A DNA stretch of 64,000 nt from contig NZ_PZJP01000008.1 of assembly GCF_003206645.1 (NCBI RefSeq), positions 1-64,000 of the forward strand. Direction: 5' to 3'. Both the position numbers and the translations under genes were made by a program. The notes below the pieces were generated by a model, which did no database searches, was not told where the DNA came from, and was given only the letters and a program-made list of their open reading frames with translations. The DNA is from Salinicola aestuarinus. Its GTDB lineage: Bacteria > Pseudomonadota > Gammaproteobacteria > Pseudomonadales > Halomonadaceae. Shown here piece after piece: positions 45,975 through 56,638 of this stretch (within the stretch, counting starts at the first letter, position 1; each line of letters begins with the position of its first letter).

Positions 45975-46622
45975 TTAGGCCTCGTCTTTCGGCTCGCCGT
46001 CTTCGTCGACGCCTTCACCCGCCAGCTCGTCATCACGCACGACGGTCGGATGCGTCACGCTGACGACGCCAGCGTCGTGCTCTTCGCCGTGGGAGAGTTC
46101 GACCAGTGACAGGCCTTCCGGCAGCTTGATGTCGGAAAGGTGAATGGTCTCGCCGAGACCCAGCTCAGCGACGTCGACTTCCAGGTACTCAGGAAGCTTC
46201 GACGGCAGGCAGCTGACCTGAACGTCGTTGCTGAGCACGTGCAACACGCCGCCTTCATCCTTGACGCCCTTGCACTCTTCCTCGTTGAGGAAGTGGAGCG
46301 GAACGTTGATGGTGATTTCGTGAGTCGCATCGACACGCATGAAGTCGGCGTGAGTGATCAGCGCCTTGTACGGGTGGCGTTGCAGATCACGGATGATGAC
46401 CTGCTGGCTCTTGCCGTCGACTTCGATATCGACGATCGAGGAGAAGAACGCCTCGTCTTCGATGGCCTTGTAGAAGGCCGGCTTGTCGATAGTGATCGGC
46501 AGCGGCTCGGCTTCACCACCGTAGATGATGGCGGCGACCTGTTCGTTCTTGCGGCGCAGGCGGCGGCTCGCACCTTTCCCCAGCTCCGTACGAACGTTGG
46601 CAGTCAGTGTGTAATGGGACAT
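45975..46622 (-). CDS. rplY: Large ribosomal subunit protein bL25 (L25/TL5/CTC type)
   Basis: A 215-residue protein. The N-terminal ~95 residues are the 5S rRNA-binding bL25 domain ([41 protein letters not shown]). The C-terminal half is the TL5/CTC beta domain, and an acidic tail ends the protein. The long form is usual outside the enterics, where L25 is about 95 residues. It lies between prs and pth on the minus strand, the typical order. Confidence 0.95.
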   Translation of the reverse strand: MSHYTLTANVRTELGKGASRRLRRKNEQVAAIIYGGEAEPLPITIDKPAFYKAIEDEAFFSSIVDIEVDGKSQQVIIRDLQRHPYKALITHADFMRVDATHEITINVPLHFLNEEECKGVKDEGGVLHVLSNDVQVSCLPSKLPEYLEVDVAELGLGETIHLSDIKLPEGLSLVELSHGEEHDAGVVSVTHPTVVRDDELAGEGVDEDGEPKDEA

Positions 46623-46655
46623 CGATTGTCACCTCTATTGGTCAAGAAAGGAGAG

Positions 46656-46683
46656 CGGCACGGCCCGCGACCAGGCCGTGCCG
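46656..46683 (-). other. Hairpin in the rplY leader
   Basis: CGGCACGGCC (46656-46665) pairs with GGCCGTGCCG (46674-46683) around an 8-base loop. It lies between prs and rplY, 34 bases or more before the rplY start, and has no T-run. It may attenuate or process the transcript. Confidence 0.45.
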
Positions 46684-46693
46684 TCTCCTGAGT

Positions 46694-46716
46694 GCGACTG
46701 CCTTCACGGCAGTCGC
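46694..46716 (-). other. Second hairpin between prs and rplY
   Basis: GCGACTGCC (46694-46702) pairs with GGCAGTCGC (46708-46716) around a 5-base loop, 54 bases past the prs stop. Together with the hairpin at 46656 it makes a structured leader of rplY. There is no T-run, so read-through is likely. Confidence 0.45.
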
Positions 46717-46770
46717 TCGGCTATCCGCGCGGTGTAACCACGATAACGGGGTGCCTTGGGCGCCCGCGTT

Positions 46771-47712
46771 TCAGTGGAACATCGCGCTGACGGATTCTTC
46801 GTTGCTGACGCGGCGAATGGCTTCGGCGATGAGGCCGGCGACCGTCAATTGACGGATCTGACCGCTGCGACGCGCAGCTTCGGAGAGCGGTATGGTATCG
46901 GCAACCACGAGTTCGTCAAGCACCGAGCCACTAATATTGTCGACCGCCGGCCCTGAAAGGATGGGGTGAGTGGCGTAGGCGACGACGCGACGCGCACCGT
47001 GATCCTTGAGGGCTTCGGCCGCCTTGCAGAGCGTGCCGGCGGTGTCGACCATGTCGTCGACCACCACACAGGTACGATCCTGGATGTCGCCGATGATGTG
47101 CATCACCTGCGCCTGGTTGGCCTGAGGCCGGCGCTTGTCGATGATCGCCAGGTCAACATTGAGCTGCTTGGCGATCGCGCGGGCGCGAACCACACCGCCG
47201 ACATCCGGTGAGACGACGACAAGATTGTCGTAGTTCTGACGCTCGATGTCGTCGAGCAGGATCGGCGAGCCGTAGACGTTGTCCACCGGCACGTCGAAGA
47301 AGCCCTGGATCTGATCGGCGTGCAGATCCATTGTCATAACGCGATCGACGCCGGCCTTGACCATCATGTCGGCGACGACCTTGGCCGAGATCGGCACGCG
47401 AGCGGAGCGAACCCGGCGATCCTGGCGCGCGTAGCCAAAGTACGGCACCACGGCGGTGATTCGCGTGGCCGAGGCGCGGCGAAGCGCGTCGACCATCAGG
47501 ATCAATTCCATCAGGTTGTCGTTGGTCGGCGCGCAGGTCGACTGCAGGATGAAGACATCCTTGCCGCGCACGTTTTCGTTGATCTCGACGGCGATCTCGC
47601 CATCGCTGAACTGACCGACCGTGGCATGGCCGAGCCGGTTGTCGAGACTCTCGGCCACTTTTGACGCGAGTGCGACGTTGGCGTTACCGGTGAAAACCAT
47701 CAATTTAGACAC
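46771..47712 (-). CDS. prs: Ribose-phosphate pyrophosphokinase Prs
   Basis: A 313-residue cytoplasmic enzyme that makes PRPP from ribose-5-phosphate and ATP for nucleotide, His and Trp synthesis. [15 protein letters not shown] opens the protein; FGYARQDRR is the ATP flexible loop region, [18 protein letters not shown] follows, and [19 protein letters not shown] is the PRPP-binding loop. The length is typical (about 315). It sits between tRNA-Gln and rplY on the minus strand in the usual gene order. Confidence 0.97.
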   Translation of the reverse strand: MSKLMVFTGNANVALASKVAESLDNRLGHATVGQFSDGEIAVEINENVRGKDVFILQSTCAPTNDNLMELILMVDALRRASATRITAVVPYFGYARQDRRVRSARVPISAKVVADMMVKAGVDRVMTMDLHADQIQGFFDVPVDNVYGSPILLDDIERQNYDNLVVVSPDVGGVVRARAIAKQLNVDLAIIDKRRPQANQAQVMHIIGDIQDRTCVVVDDMVDTAGTLCKAAEALKDHGARRVVAYATHPILSGPAVDNISGSVLDELVVADTIPLSEAARRSGQIRQLTVAGLIAEAIRRVSNEESVSAMFH

Positions 47713-47990
47713 GCGCAGCCACCTTTAAGAGCTTGAGAGGGTCGGTAGGGAGTCGATTTGCGTTGAAGCGAGCGAGTCTGCAGAGGGAACTCGGGGGGCG
47801 CGGCGAGGGCGCATGACCGATTGCCGAGCCGGTGCGAACGCACGTATCACCTCCGCGAGTCTCGCGATCCGAGGAGAGTCGAACGTCGAAGCGGCGGAAG
47901 AAGCCATGGCGGCGCCGGTAGGGAAGTCGTGTGGACTGAAGGGCCATCGCGTCCCGGTTTCCGTATGCAGGCTTTTGAAGAGCGAAGAGA

Positions 47991-48065
47991 TGGCTGGGGT
48001 ACCAGGATTCGAACCTGGGAATGCCGATACCAGAAACCGGTGCCTTACCACTTGGCTATACCCCA
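47991..48065 (-). tRNA. tRNA-Gln (CTG)
   Basis: The minus strand gives a 75-base tRNA with an encoded CCA end (47991-47993). The acceptor is TGGGGTA with its complement and discriminator G. The anticodon stem CCGGT pairs with ATCGG around TTCTGGT, giving anticodon CTG. The D loop is AAGTGGTAAGG and the T loop GGTTCGAATCC. A tRNA-Gln between ispE and prs is a common arrangement in gammaproteobacteria. Confidence 0.95.
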
Positions 48066-48211
48066 GCAATGTCGGTAGCGCACATTATGCGCAAAGGCGC
48101 TGACCGTTGACCAGACGTGCACGTAAAACCAGTCTCGAGTCGCTGTCGGCTAAGAGGAAATGACGATGGTGCATTCATCTCTCTCGTTGCGATGGCGTCT
48201 CGCGTGCAGCC

Positions 48212-49096
48212 TCAATCGAGTCTCAAGGTGCGATGCAGCGGTGAGCGATTGCAGCCGCGAGCCTTGAAGACCTGCCACTCACTCGGTGCGTTGCGAAGCG
48301 CCTCGTCGGCCAGGGCATCGTCGAGCGGGCAGAAGACGCAGGCGCCTGTCCCGGTGAGCATGGCCGGACCGTACTGGGAGAGCCAGACGATGGCACGGTC
48401 AACTTCGGGATAGAGCGCGCGAACGCTGCTTTCGCAATCGTTGCGCCACACCGTGTCGGGGGTGGCCCCGGTGAGTGCGTGGCGCATACTAATGGCGAGG
48501 CTATGACGTGTCAAACCGGGGTGGTTGAAGACGGCGGCGGTGGAAACGCTCACGCCCGGATGCACGATGACGAACGGGGTTTCCTCGAGTTGGACCGGGC
48601 TGAGGCGCTCACCTACGCCCTCTGCCCATGCGCTGTGGCCGCGGACGAAGACCGGCACGTCCGCGCCGAGTTCGAGGCCCAGCTCGGCGAGTCGATCGAT
48701 GCCGAGCGCCAGCCCCCAGAGTCGGTCGAGACCGAGCAGTGTCGTCGCGGCGTTGGAGCTGCCGCCGCCCAGTCCGCCCCCCATGGGGAGTCGCTTGTCG
48801 AGAACGATATTGGCCCCCGCGCGGGTTCCGCTTGCTGCCTGCAGGCGCCGGGCGGCTTTGACCACGAGGTTGTCGTCATGTGCCACGTCTTCCAGCGCGG
48901 ATGACAGCGCTATCCTGCCATCCTCACGCGGGGAGAAATGAAGCGTGTCCGCGAGGTCGAGCAGTTGAAACAGCGTCTGGAGATCGTGATAGCCATCGTC
49001 GCGGCGTCCGGTGATCCGCAATAGTCGGTTGAGTTTCGCGGGCGCAGGCAGGGATAGCGGGGTTGCTCCGGCGCTAGGTTCCTTGCCGGGGGTCAT
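48212..49096 (-). CDS. ispE: 4-diphosphocytidyl-2-C-methyl-D-erythritol kinase IspE
   Basis: A 294-residue GHMP kinase of the non-mevalonate isoprenoid pathway, which phosphorylates CDP-methylerythritol in the cytoplasm. LPAPAKLNRLLRITGRRDDGYHDL is the substrate-binding start, and LPMGGGLGGGSSNAATTL is the ATP-binding glycine loop. The family normally has Asn-Leu-Phe-Leu in the first block; here it is Asn-Arg-Leu-Leu. It overlaps the lolB stop by four bases (ATGA), so lolB and ispE are co-translated. The length is typical. Confidence 0.96.
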   Translation of the reverse strand: MTPGKEPSAGATPLSLPAPAKLNRLLRITGRRDDGYHDLQTLFQLLDLADTLHFSPREDGRIALSSALEDVAHDDNLVVKAARRLQAASGTRAGANIVLDKRLPMGGGLGGGSSNAATTLLGLDRLWGLALGIDRLAELGLELGADVPVFVRGHSAWAEGVGERLSPVQLEETPFVIVHPGVSVSTAAVFNHPGLTRHSLAISMRHALTGATPDTVWRNDCESSVRALYPEVDRAIVWLSQYGPAMLTGTGACVFCPLDDALADEALRNAPSEWQVFKARGCNRSPLHRTLRLD

Positions 49097-49764
49097 GGTG
49101 TCTCACCGGCAGTGCCAGGACGCCATTCGTTGACGACTAAGGTGGCGCGAACCTCGTTGTAAGTCATGACCAGGCGTCGCGGCAGCCAGAGCTCACCGGC
49201 GTAGGTCCAGTCACGATATTCAATGCGCCAGCCCGCTTGTTGAAGCGTCTTGGGAAAGCCGAAGGTGTCAGGCGTCGTCTCGAAGACGCTACCCGGCGCC
49301 GGCAGGCCGCGCACCCAGTAGTCGAGCGCGGAGATCGGTAGCGACCAGCCCAGCTGCTGTTGCATCAGCGCCTCCGGGGAGGCCGCTTCGAAGGTGCCGT
49401 CACCGGTGGTCAACCTGACCGCGCCCGCACGGCCTTCGAGCACGCTGCGGCCGGCGCCGAACGGCCCGCTGATCAGCATGCGATAGTGCTGTGGCGTCTG
49501 TCGCCAGTCGAGGTTGGCGCTGGTGCTGTCCTGCGGCGTTCGCAGGCCGACCTTACCGGCGATCTGCCAGGTGTCGAGGGCGGTGAGATCGTCCTGCTGT
49601 CGCGCCCAGTCATCACCCTGACGAGGAGTCTCCGGCATCGGCGCCTGGCCGGCACAGCCGGCAAGCCAGAGCGCGACGAAAAGCGCACCGAGTGGACGCC
49701 AGCCGCGAAGGCCAGATTGTGGCTTGCAACGCGGGGAATCACTGGCCGTTGGCAGCATCGGCAT
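49093..49764 (-). CDS. lolB: Outer-membrane lipoprotein LolB
   Basis: A 223-residue lipoprotein that receives lipoproteins from LolA and inserts them in the outer membrane. The lipobox is LWLAGCAG, with Cys about residue 36 from the chosen start. The mature part has WQIAGKVGLRTPQDSTSANLDWRQ, ISGPFGAGRSVLEG and LPISALDYWVRGLPAPG, the LolB pattern. I chose ATG 49764 with AGGA about eight bases upstream; ATG 49758 is also possible. It overlaps the TPR gene before it by 26 bp and ispE by 4 bp, in an operon. Confidence 0.93.
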   Translation of the reverse strand: MPMLPTASDSPRCKPQSGLRGWRPLGALFVALWLAGCAGQAPMPETPRQGDDWARQQDDLTALDTWQIAGKVGLRTPQDSTSANLDWRQTPQHYRMLISGPFGAGRSVLEGRAGAVRLTTGDGTFEAASPEALMQQQLGWSLPISALDYWVRGLPAPGSVFETTPDTFGFPKTLQQAGWRIEYRDWTYAGELWLPRRLVMTYNEVRATLVVNEWRPGTAGETP

Positions 49765-51508
49765 GGGTACGTCCTGTCGAAATCGAAGAAGAAGTAGTGA
49801 GGCCAAGCTCGGGGTGGCGACGGAGCAAGTCGTCGATGTCCGGGTGCGTCTCGCTGCTCGACAGCGCCGCGTTCACCACGCGTTTCGCTTTCTCGGTCTG
49901 GCCGAGTGTCAGCAGCGTTTCGGCGTAGTGGGCGGCAATCTCCTGATCGGGTACCGCCGCGTAGGCTCGCTGCAGGTAGTCAAGCGCGAGCTGCGAGTCG
50001 CCGAGCTTGAAGTGAATCCAGCCCAGACTATCCAGAATCGCCGGGCTGTCGGGTTCGATGGCGGCGGCGCGCTCGACGAGCGAGAGCGCTTCGTCCAGCC
50101 GATCGGTTTCCGTTGCCAATGTATAGCCGAGCGCATTGAGGGCAGCGGCGTCGTTCGGGTCGCGATCGACCAGCGTTTCGAGCGTTTCGAGCATTCGCGC
50201 CAGATTGCCCTGGGCGTAGTCACGCATGGCCCGGGTATAAAGTAGATCGTTGTCATCGGGGGCCTGGGTGAGCGCATCGCTGAGCAACGCATCCGCCGCG
50301 GCCATCTGGCCTGCGCTGTCCAGCGCCTCGATACCCAGTTGCGTCAGCGTCGTGCGGTGACGCGCATGGCGAAGCGATTCCACGCGGACGAATTCCTGAA
50401 GTGCCGCGTAGCGCGCGTCACGCGCCAGCATTCGGATCGCCAGGGCGCGGGATTCGTTGAATCCGGGGCCGGGCGGCACTTGACGGTAATAGAGCAGCGC
50501 GTTGTCGGTTTCGCCTCGTTGCTCGGCGATGCTCGCCAGCAGGAGATACGCGCCGGGCGGGGTGTTGTCGCGATCCAGCAGGGGGAGCAGGAGTCGCTGA
50601 GCCGGCGCCGGGGCGTCGAACTGGAGATAGAGCCTGGCAAGCGCGAGGCGTAGCGTCGGATTGTCGGGGTAGCGCTGGAGCAACCGGTCGATCTGGCCCT
50701 CCGCGGCGGGGATGTCTCCCCGTGAGATCGCGCTCTGCGCCAGGGCCAGGAAAAAGCGGCTATCGCCGGGCGCGAGTGCAAGCCCGCGCCTCGCCGCGGA
50801 TTCGGCGAGGCCGGTATTGCCGGCTTCGAGGGCGATCTGCGACTGCACGAGCCAGAGCTCGGCGGTGGCGAGGGTCATGGCCGAGAGGCGATCGATACGC
50901 GCCAGCGCTGCCGTCGGGTCACCGCCGACCGCTTCGAGTCTTGCCATCGCCAGCCCCGGGTCCAAGTCGGCCGGATGGGCGTCGGCGTAGGCACGAAGCG
51001 GCGGGACGAGTTCGCCAAGCGCGACTCCAGACTCGAGGGCGAGGTCGACCAGCGCCAGTAGCTGGCCGTCGCCCCCCTGGCGCGATAGTTCGAGGCGATG
51101 GCGAAGCGCCAGCGCCCACTCCCCGCGATCAATGGCAATACCCGACAGCAACGCTTCCGGGGCGTCGTCTTCAGGTGCCAGTGTCTGCCACAGGTCGGCG
51201 GTGCTGGAGAGCAGGTCGGTATCTTCGGTATAGCGAGCCGCGAGCGTCGCACGCTCGGCCAGCGCCGCTGAGCGGTAGCGCCTGGCGGCGCCTTGGTATC
51301 CGAGCGCGGCGCGTCGAAAATCGCCGCGCTGCCCCGCCATCTCCGCGAGCATGACGTCTGACAGCCCCTGGGCGTCGAAGCCGCGAGTGATCGGCGGTGC
51401 GTTACGCATCGGGTCGGGATGGGGGGGCGCGGTGGAATCGGCCGACATGCCTTGGCAGCCGGTCAGAAGCGCCGCGCAGCCGGCGGCGTAGAGCAGACGT
51501 TTGGCCAT
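49739..51508 (-). CDS. TPR-repeat lipoprotein of unknown function
   Basis: A 589-residue protein beginning with a lipoprotein signal (MAKRLLYAAGCAALLTGC). The rest is mostly helical tetratricopeptide-like repeats (for example ALNALGYTLATETDRLDEALSLVERAAAIEPDSPAILDSLGWIHFKLGDSQLALDYLQRAYAA split over about residues 450-520). Similar lipoproteins precede lolB in several gammaproteobacteria and are thought to act in the envelope; no enzyme activity is implied. I chose ATG 51508 because it puts the lipobox at the N-terminus; a longer in-frame ORF runs to 51622. It starts the operon that runs to ychF. Confidence 0.85.
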   Translation of the reverse strand: MAKRLLYAAGCAALLTGCQGMSADSTAPPHPDPMRNAPPITRGFDAQGLSDVMLAEMAGQRGDFRRAALGYQGAARRYRSAALAERATLAARYTEDTDLLSSTADLWQTLAPEDDAPEALLSGIAIDRGEWALALRHRLELSRQGGDGQLLALVDLALESGVALGELVPPLRAYADAHPADLDPGLAMARLEAVGGDPTAALARIDRLSAMTLATAELWLVQSQIALEAGNTGLAESAARRGLALAPGDSRFFLALAQSAISRGDIPAAEGQIDRLLQRYPDNPTLRLALARLYLQFDAPAPAQRLLLPLLDRDNTPPGAYLLLASIAEQRGETDNALLYYRQVPPGPGFNESRALAIRMLARDARYAALQEFVRVESLRHARHRTTLTQLGIEALDSAGQMAAADALLSDALTQAPDDNDLLYTRAMRDYAQGNLARMLETLETLVDRDPNDAAALNALGYTLATETDRLDEALSLVERAAAIEPDSPAILDSLGWIHFKLGDSQLALDYLQRAYAAVPDQEIAAHYAETLLTLGQTEKAKRVVNAALSSSETHPDIDDLLRRHPELGLTTSSSISTGRTHADAANGQ

Positions 51509-51945
51509 GCCGTCCTCGGGGTCGATCGGTGGCTCAAGCATACCCCGTGAATGCCGGGGGTCAATCGGATGGAGCCGGCGACGCCCTGCGCGCGCAGAGG
51601 TTACAAACGAGGGGTAACGCATTGCCTGCTAAGGGTTCTTGGGTTGTGCTAAAATGGCGCCGCTGCGGGGGCCAAGCCGGCCTGGCTGATTCGCTAAGCC
51701 GCCGGCGACGCGCTGCGTGAACTGTTGCGAGAGGGGGGCGCGAGTTCGAATGGTGCCGTCATCCGTTCCCGCCGAATCCGCGTAGAGCCTCGGTAAGCAC
51801 TGACCCCGCGTTGCGGCTGCCCCTGGCGAACCGCTCGACGATGGGCAAGCGGGCATTCATTGCCCAGGTGCCGTCATCGTGATCGTCCGTTCCGACGTGC
51901 CGACCTCGGTGATTTGACCCATGCAAGATTATTGACCGTGATTTC
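51509..51945 (+). promoter_or_regulatory. Divergent control region between the TPR-lolB operon and hemA
   Basis: These 437 bases contain no convincing gene. TGCTAAAAT at 51647-51655 is an extended -10 candidate on the plus strand for hemA, with no good -35. It would give a leader of about 285 bases before ATG 51946, long enough for control by RNA structure. No promoter for the minus-strand operon is evident. Confidence 0.4.
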
Positions 51946-53216
51946 ATGACGCTGCTAGCTCTGGGTATCAATCACAAGACCGCCGCGGTGGACATGCGCG
52001 AGCGAGTTGCCTTTTCGCCGTCGCAGTATGCCGCGGCGCTAGGACAGCTGCGCGCGCTGCCTGACGTGCATGAGGCGGCGGTGCTCTCTACCTGCAATCG
52101 CACCGAGCTCTACTGCGTCACAGCCGATGGCGGCGAGAGCCAGCTGCTGGAGTGGCTGAGCAGCTTCCACGGCATGGCAGCCCACGAGCTGCTCAATAGT
52201 GCCTACCACTATCATGAGGGCGAGGCCGCTCGGCACCTGATGCGCGTCGCCGCCGGTCTCGACTCGATGGTACTGGGCGAGCCGCAGATTCTTGGCCAGT
52301 TGAAGGATGCCTACCAGCTCGCTCGCGAACACGCCGGTCTAGGCAGCGAGCTCGAGCGACTGTTCCAGCAAACGTTCTCGATCGCCAAACAGGTGCGTAC
52401 CGAGACGTCGATTGGCGAGAACCCGGTCTCGGTGGCCTATGCCGCAGTGAGTCTCGCCAGTCGAATTTTCGATGATTTCGGCCGAGCGCGAGCCCTGCTG
52501 ATCGGTGCGGGAGAGACGGTGGAACTCGTGGCGCGTCATTTGCGAGAAGCCGGGATCCTGGGAATCACCGTCGCGAACCGAACCCTGGCCCGCGCGGAGG
52601 CGCTCGCCGCCGACTGCGGGGGTAAGGCGATCGAGCTCGGCGGCATTCCGCAGGCACTGGAGCAGGCGGACATCGTCATCGCGTCGACGGCAAGCGACCT
52701 GCCGATCCTGGGTAAGGGCATGGTCGAGCGAGCGCTGAAAGTGCGCCGGCATCGCCCCATCTTCATGGTGGATATCGCCGTGCCCCGCGACATCGAGCCC
52801 GAAGTGGGTGACCTCGATGACGTCTTCCTCTACAGCGTCGACGACCTGCAGCAGGTGATCGCCGAGAACCGTCGCCATCGCGAAGTGGCTGCCAGCCAGG
52901 CCGAGACATTGATCGAGCAGGGCGTCGAGCACTGGCTGCACGAGCGCCGTGTGCGCGGCGCTGGCGATCTGATCCGACGCTATCGCCAGCATGGCGAGTC
53001 ACTGCGCCAGGACGCCGAGACACAGGCGCTCGCGCAGCTGGCGAGAGGCGAGGATCCCGAAACGGTCATCAAGCGGCTCTCGCATCAGCTCGCCAACAAG
53101 CTCATGCACGGCCCGACCCTTCGTCTTCGAGAGGCGTCGGGCGAGTCGCGACAAGACATTATCCAGGCGGCCGACAGCTTGCTGATCGACGCCTCCGCCA
53201 CGACACAGGATTCCGC

Positions 53217-53220
<4 letters not shown>
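51946..53220 (+). CDS. hemA: Glutamyl-tRNA reductase HemA
   Basis: A 424-residue enzyme that reduces glutamyl-tRNA to glutamate-1-semialdehyde, the first step of heme synthesis in bacteria. [15 protein letters not shown] opens it, STCNRTELY carries the catalytic Cys (about residue 50), [17 protein letters not shown] and the NADPH-binding [14 protein letters not shown] follow. The length fits E. coli HemA (418). Its stop overlaps the prfA start by ATGA, and the order hemA-prfA-prmC is conserved in gammaproteobacteria. The ribosome site before ATG 51946 is weak. Confidence 0.97.
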
Positions 53221-54297
<1,077 letters not shown>

Positions 54298-54305
<8 letters not shown>

Positions 54306-55170
54306 GTCACTGTCGCCGATGACCGTCGACGAGGCGCTGAGACACGCGGCCTCGCGTCTGAGCGAGAGTCCGTCGCCGCGTCTCGACGCCGAGGTTCTGT
54401 TGATGCACGTGCTCGACGTCGGGCGCACCTGGCTCTACACCTGGGGCGATCGCCATCTCGAGGCGGGCGCCGAGGGCCGATTCGAAGCACTGCTGGCTCG
54501 GCGACAGGCCGGGTGGCCGGTCGCCTATCTCGTCGGTCGCCGCGAGTTCTGGGGCCTGATGCTGGACACGACGGCAGCGACTCTCATTCCGCGTCCCGAT
54601 ACCGAACGGCTGGTCGAGGCGGCGCTGGCCTCGGCGGCGCAGCCTACGGGCGCGCTGCTCGATCTCGGCACCGGCACCGGCGCGATCGCCCTGGCATTCG
54701 CCAGTGAGCGTGCCGGCTGGCGGGTCAGCGGCGTCGATTTCTCGGCGGAGGCGGCGGCGTTGGCAGCCGCCAACGCCGAACGTCTCGGCCTCGATGTCGA
54801 GATCCTCGTCAGCGACTGGTTTTCGGCAGTCGCCGGACGACGTTTCGACGTCATCGTCTCCAATCCGCCCTATATCGCCGACGACGATCCGCACCTCGAA
54901 CGGGGGGATGTACGATTCGAACCCCGAAGCGCCCTCGTCGCTGAGGCCGGCGGTTTCGCCGCGCTGGACACGATCATCGACGGCGCCCGCTCGTACCTGA
55001 ACGCCGGCGGCTGGCTCTGGCTCGAGCATGGCTTCGAGCAGGGCGAGAACCTTCGTCGGCGCTTCGAGCATTATGGGTATCACGAGATCGCGACACTCGA
55101 GGATCTCGGGGGGCGCGACCGCGTCACCGGCGCAAGATGGCGTGACGACGCGACGCCAGCCAGCGCCTGA
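54298..55170 (+). CDS. prmC: Release factor glutamine methyltransferase PrmC
   Basis: A 290-residue SAM-dependent methyltransferase that methylates the Gln of the GGQ motif in release factors, including the product of the gene before it. [15 protein letters not shown] is the SAM-binding loop, and NPPYI is the catalytic motif ([11 protein letters not shown]). [13 protein letters not shown] is also typical. The length is about that of E. coli PrmC (277). It overlaps prfA by eight bases. Confidence 0.95.
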
Positions 55171-55301
55171 CGATGCCCGTTGGCTGTCCGGCCTTGGGTA
55201 TTGCAGATGTGTCCGCCGCGAGGCTGTGATAGTACTAATGCGCCGACTCCGCCGGCGCTGCGCGGGCGGGGTCGTTACTCCTCGATTCACTGGCTGGAAC
55301 A

Positions 55302-55811
55302 ATGACAGCAATGAAAGCCAAATCGCGCTCTCTCGATCGTATCGATCTCAATATCCTGCGCTGTCTCCAGGACAACGCGCGGATCTCCTACGTCGATCTC
55401 GCCACCCAGGTGGGGCTGTCGACCACGCCGTGTCTCGAGCGGGTCAAACGACTCGAACGCGCCGGTGTCATCCGCGGCTATCGCGCACTGCTCGATCCCC
55501 ACGCACTGAAGGCCAACCTGCTGGTCTTCGTCGAGATTAGCCTGAGTACGCAGTCCCCGGCGGTCTTCGACGAGTTTCGCCGCGCCGTGGCGGAACTGCC
55601 GCAGATCCAGGAGTGTCACCTCGTCTCGGGGCAGTTCGACTATATCCTCAAGTGCCGGATTCCCGAGATGTCCGCCTATCGCCAGCTGCTGGGCGATGTG
55701 GTACTGACGCTGCCGGGCGTCAAGGAGTCGAAGAGCTACGTGGTGATGGAGGAGGTCAAGGAAGCCCTGTCGCTGCCCATTCCCGACCTGGACACGATCG
55801 AGGAACGCTGA
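55302..55811 (+). CDS. lrp: Leucine-responsive regulatory protein Lrp
   Basis: A 169-residue Lrp/AsnC regulator close in length to E. coli Lrp (164). The HTH region reads LDRIDLNILRCLQDNARISYVDLATQVGLS; TPCLERVKRLERAGVI and IQECHLVSGQFDYILKCRIPEMSAYRQLLGD are very like true Lrp and unlike the smaller AsnC paralogues. It acts as a global regulator of amino acid metabolism. Whether it controls the D-amino acid cluster is unknown. It stands alone between prmC and the adenylyltransferase gene. Confidence 0.9.
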   Translation: MTAMKAKSRSLDRIDLNILRCLQDNARISYVDLATQVGLSTTPCLERVKRLERAGVIRGYRALLDPHALKANLLVFVEISLSTQSPAVFDEFRRAVAELPQIQECHLVSGQFDYILKCRIPEMSAYRQLLGDVVLTLPGVKESKSYVVMEEVKEALSLPIPDLDTIEER

Positions 55812-55882
55812 GTCGCTTCGCTTGCCACGCTGCCCACCAGTGGTGCGATCCACGCTTTATCCAACGCCATCGATGAGACGCC

Positions 55883-56638
55883 ATGAACGACGATCAGCTG
55901 CTCCGCTACAGCCGCCACATCATGCTCGAGGAGATCGATATCGAGGGGCAGACGCGCCTGCTCGACTCTCATGCGCTCGTCGTGGGTGCCGGCGGGCTCG
56001 GCTCGCCGGCGGCGCTCTATCTGGCCGCCTCGGGCGTAGGGCGGCTGACCCTCGCCGATGACGACGTTGTCGAGCACTCCAATCTGCAGCGCCAGATTGC
56101 GCACACGGAGGCATCACTCGGGCGTTTCAAGGCCGAGTCCGCGCGCGAGGCGGCGCTGGCGCTCAACGGCGAGTGTCGCATCGAGGCGCTGTCGAGCCGT
56201 CTGGCCGGCGAGGCACTACTCGCAGCGGTGGAGGCGGCGGATGTCGTACTGGATTGCACCGACCGCTTCTCCAGTCGTTTCCCCATCAATCGCGCCTGCG
56301 TCAAGACGGCAACGCCACTGGTCAGCGGGGCTGCCATCCGCTTCTCCGGACAGCTCGCGGTGTTCGATCCCAGCGTCGCGGCGTCGCCTTGCTACGCCTG
56401 TCTCTACGGCGAGGAAGGGGATGATGACTCGCTGACCTGCGCCGAAAGCGGTGTCGCGTCACCGCTGGTGGGCGTCATCGGGAGTTTTCAGGCGCTGGAG
56501 GCCCTCAAGCTTCTGAGCGGCGCCGGGACGCCGCACCGTGGACTTTCCACCTTCGATGGGCTTCGCGGCGAGTGGCGTCGTTTCGAACTGCCGCGAGACC
56601 CTCACTGTGCGGTTTGTGGGGCGGCCGTGTCCGACTGA
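55883..56638 (+). CDS. moeB: MoeB/ThiF-type adenylyltransferase
   Basis: A 251-residue E1-like enzyme that adenylates the C-terminus of a sulfur-carrier protein (MoaD in molybdopterin synthesis, or ThiS). The start LLRYSRHIMLEEIDIEGQ is MoeB-like. VVGAGGLGSPAALYLAASGVG is the ATP-binding loop. DCTDRFSSRFPINRAC follows. Zinc-binding Cys pairs are visible in CYAC and CAVC. The length is close to E. coli MoeB (249) and ThiF (251), so the two cannot be told apart with certainty; MoeB is more likely. It converges with the kinase gene and overlaps it by 37 bp. Confidence 0.85.
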   Translation: MNDDQLLRYSRHIMLEEIDIEGQTRLLDSHALVVGAGGLGSPAALYLAASGVGRLTLADDDVVEHSNLQRQIAHTEASLGRFKAESAREAALALNGECRIEALSSRLAGEALLAAVEAADVVLDCTDRFSSRFPINRACVKTATPLVSGAAIRFSGQLAVFDPSVAASPCYACLYGEEGDDDSLTCAESGVASPLVGVIGSFQALEALKLLSGAGTPHRGLSTFDGLRGEWRRFELPRDPHCAVCGAAVSD

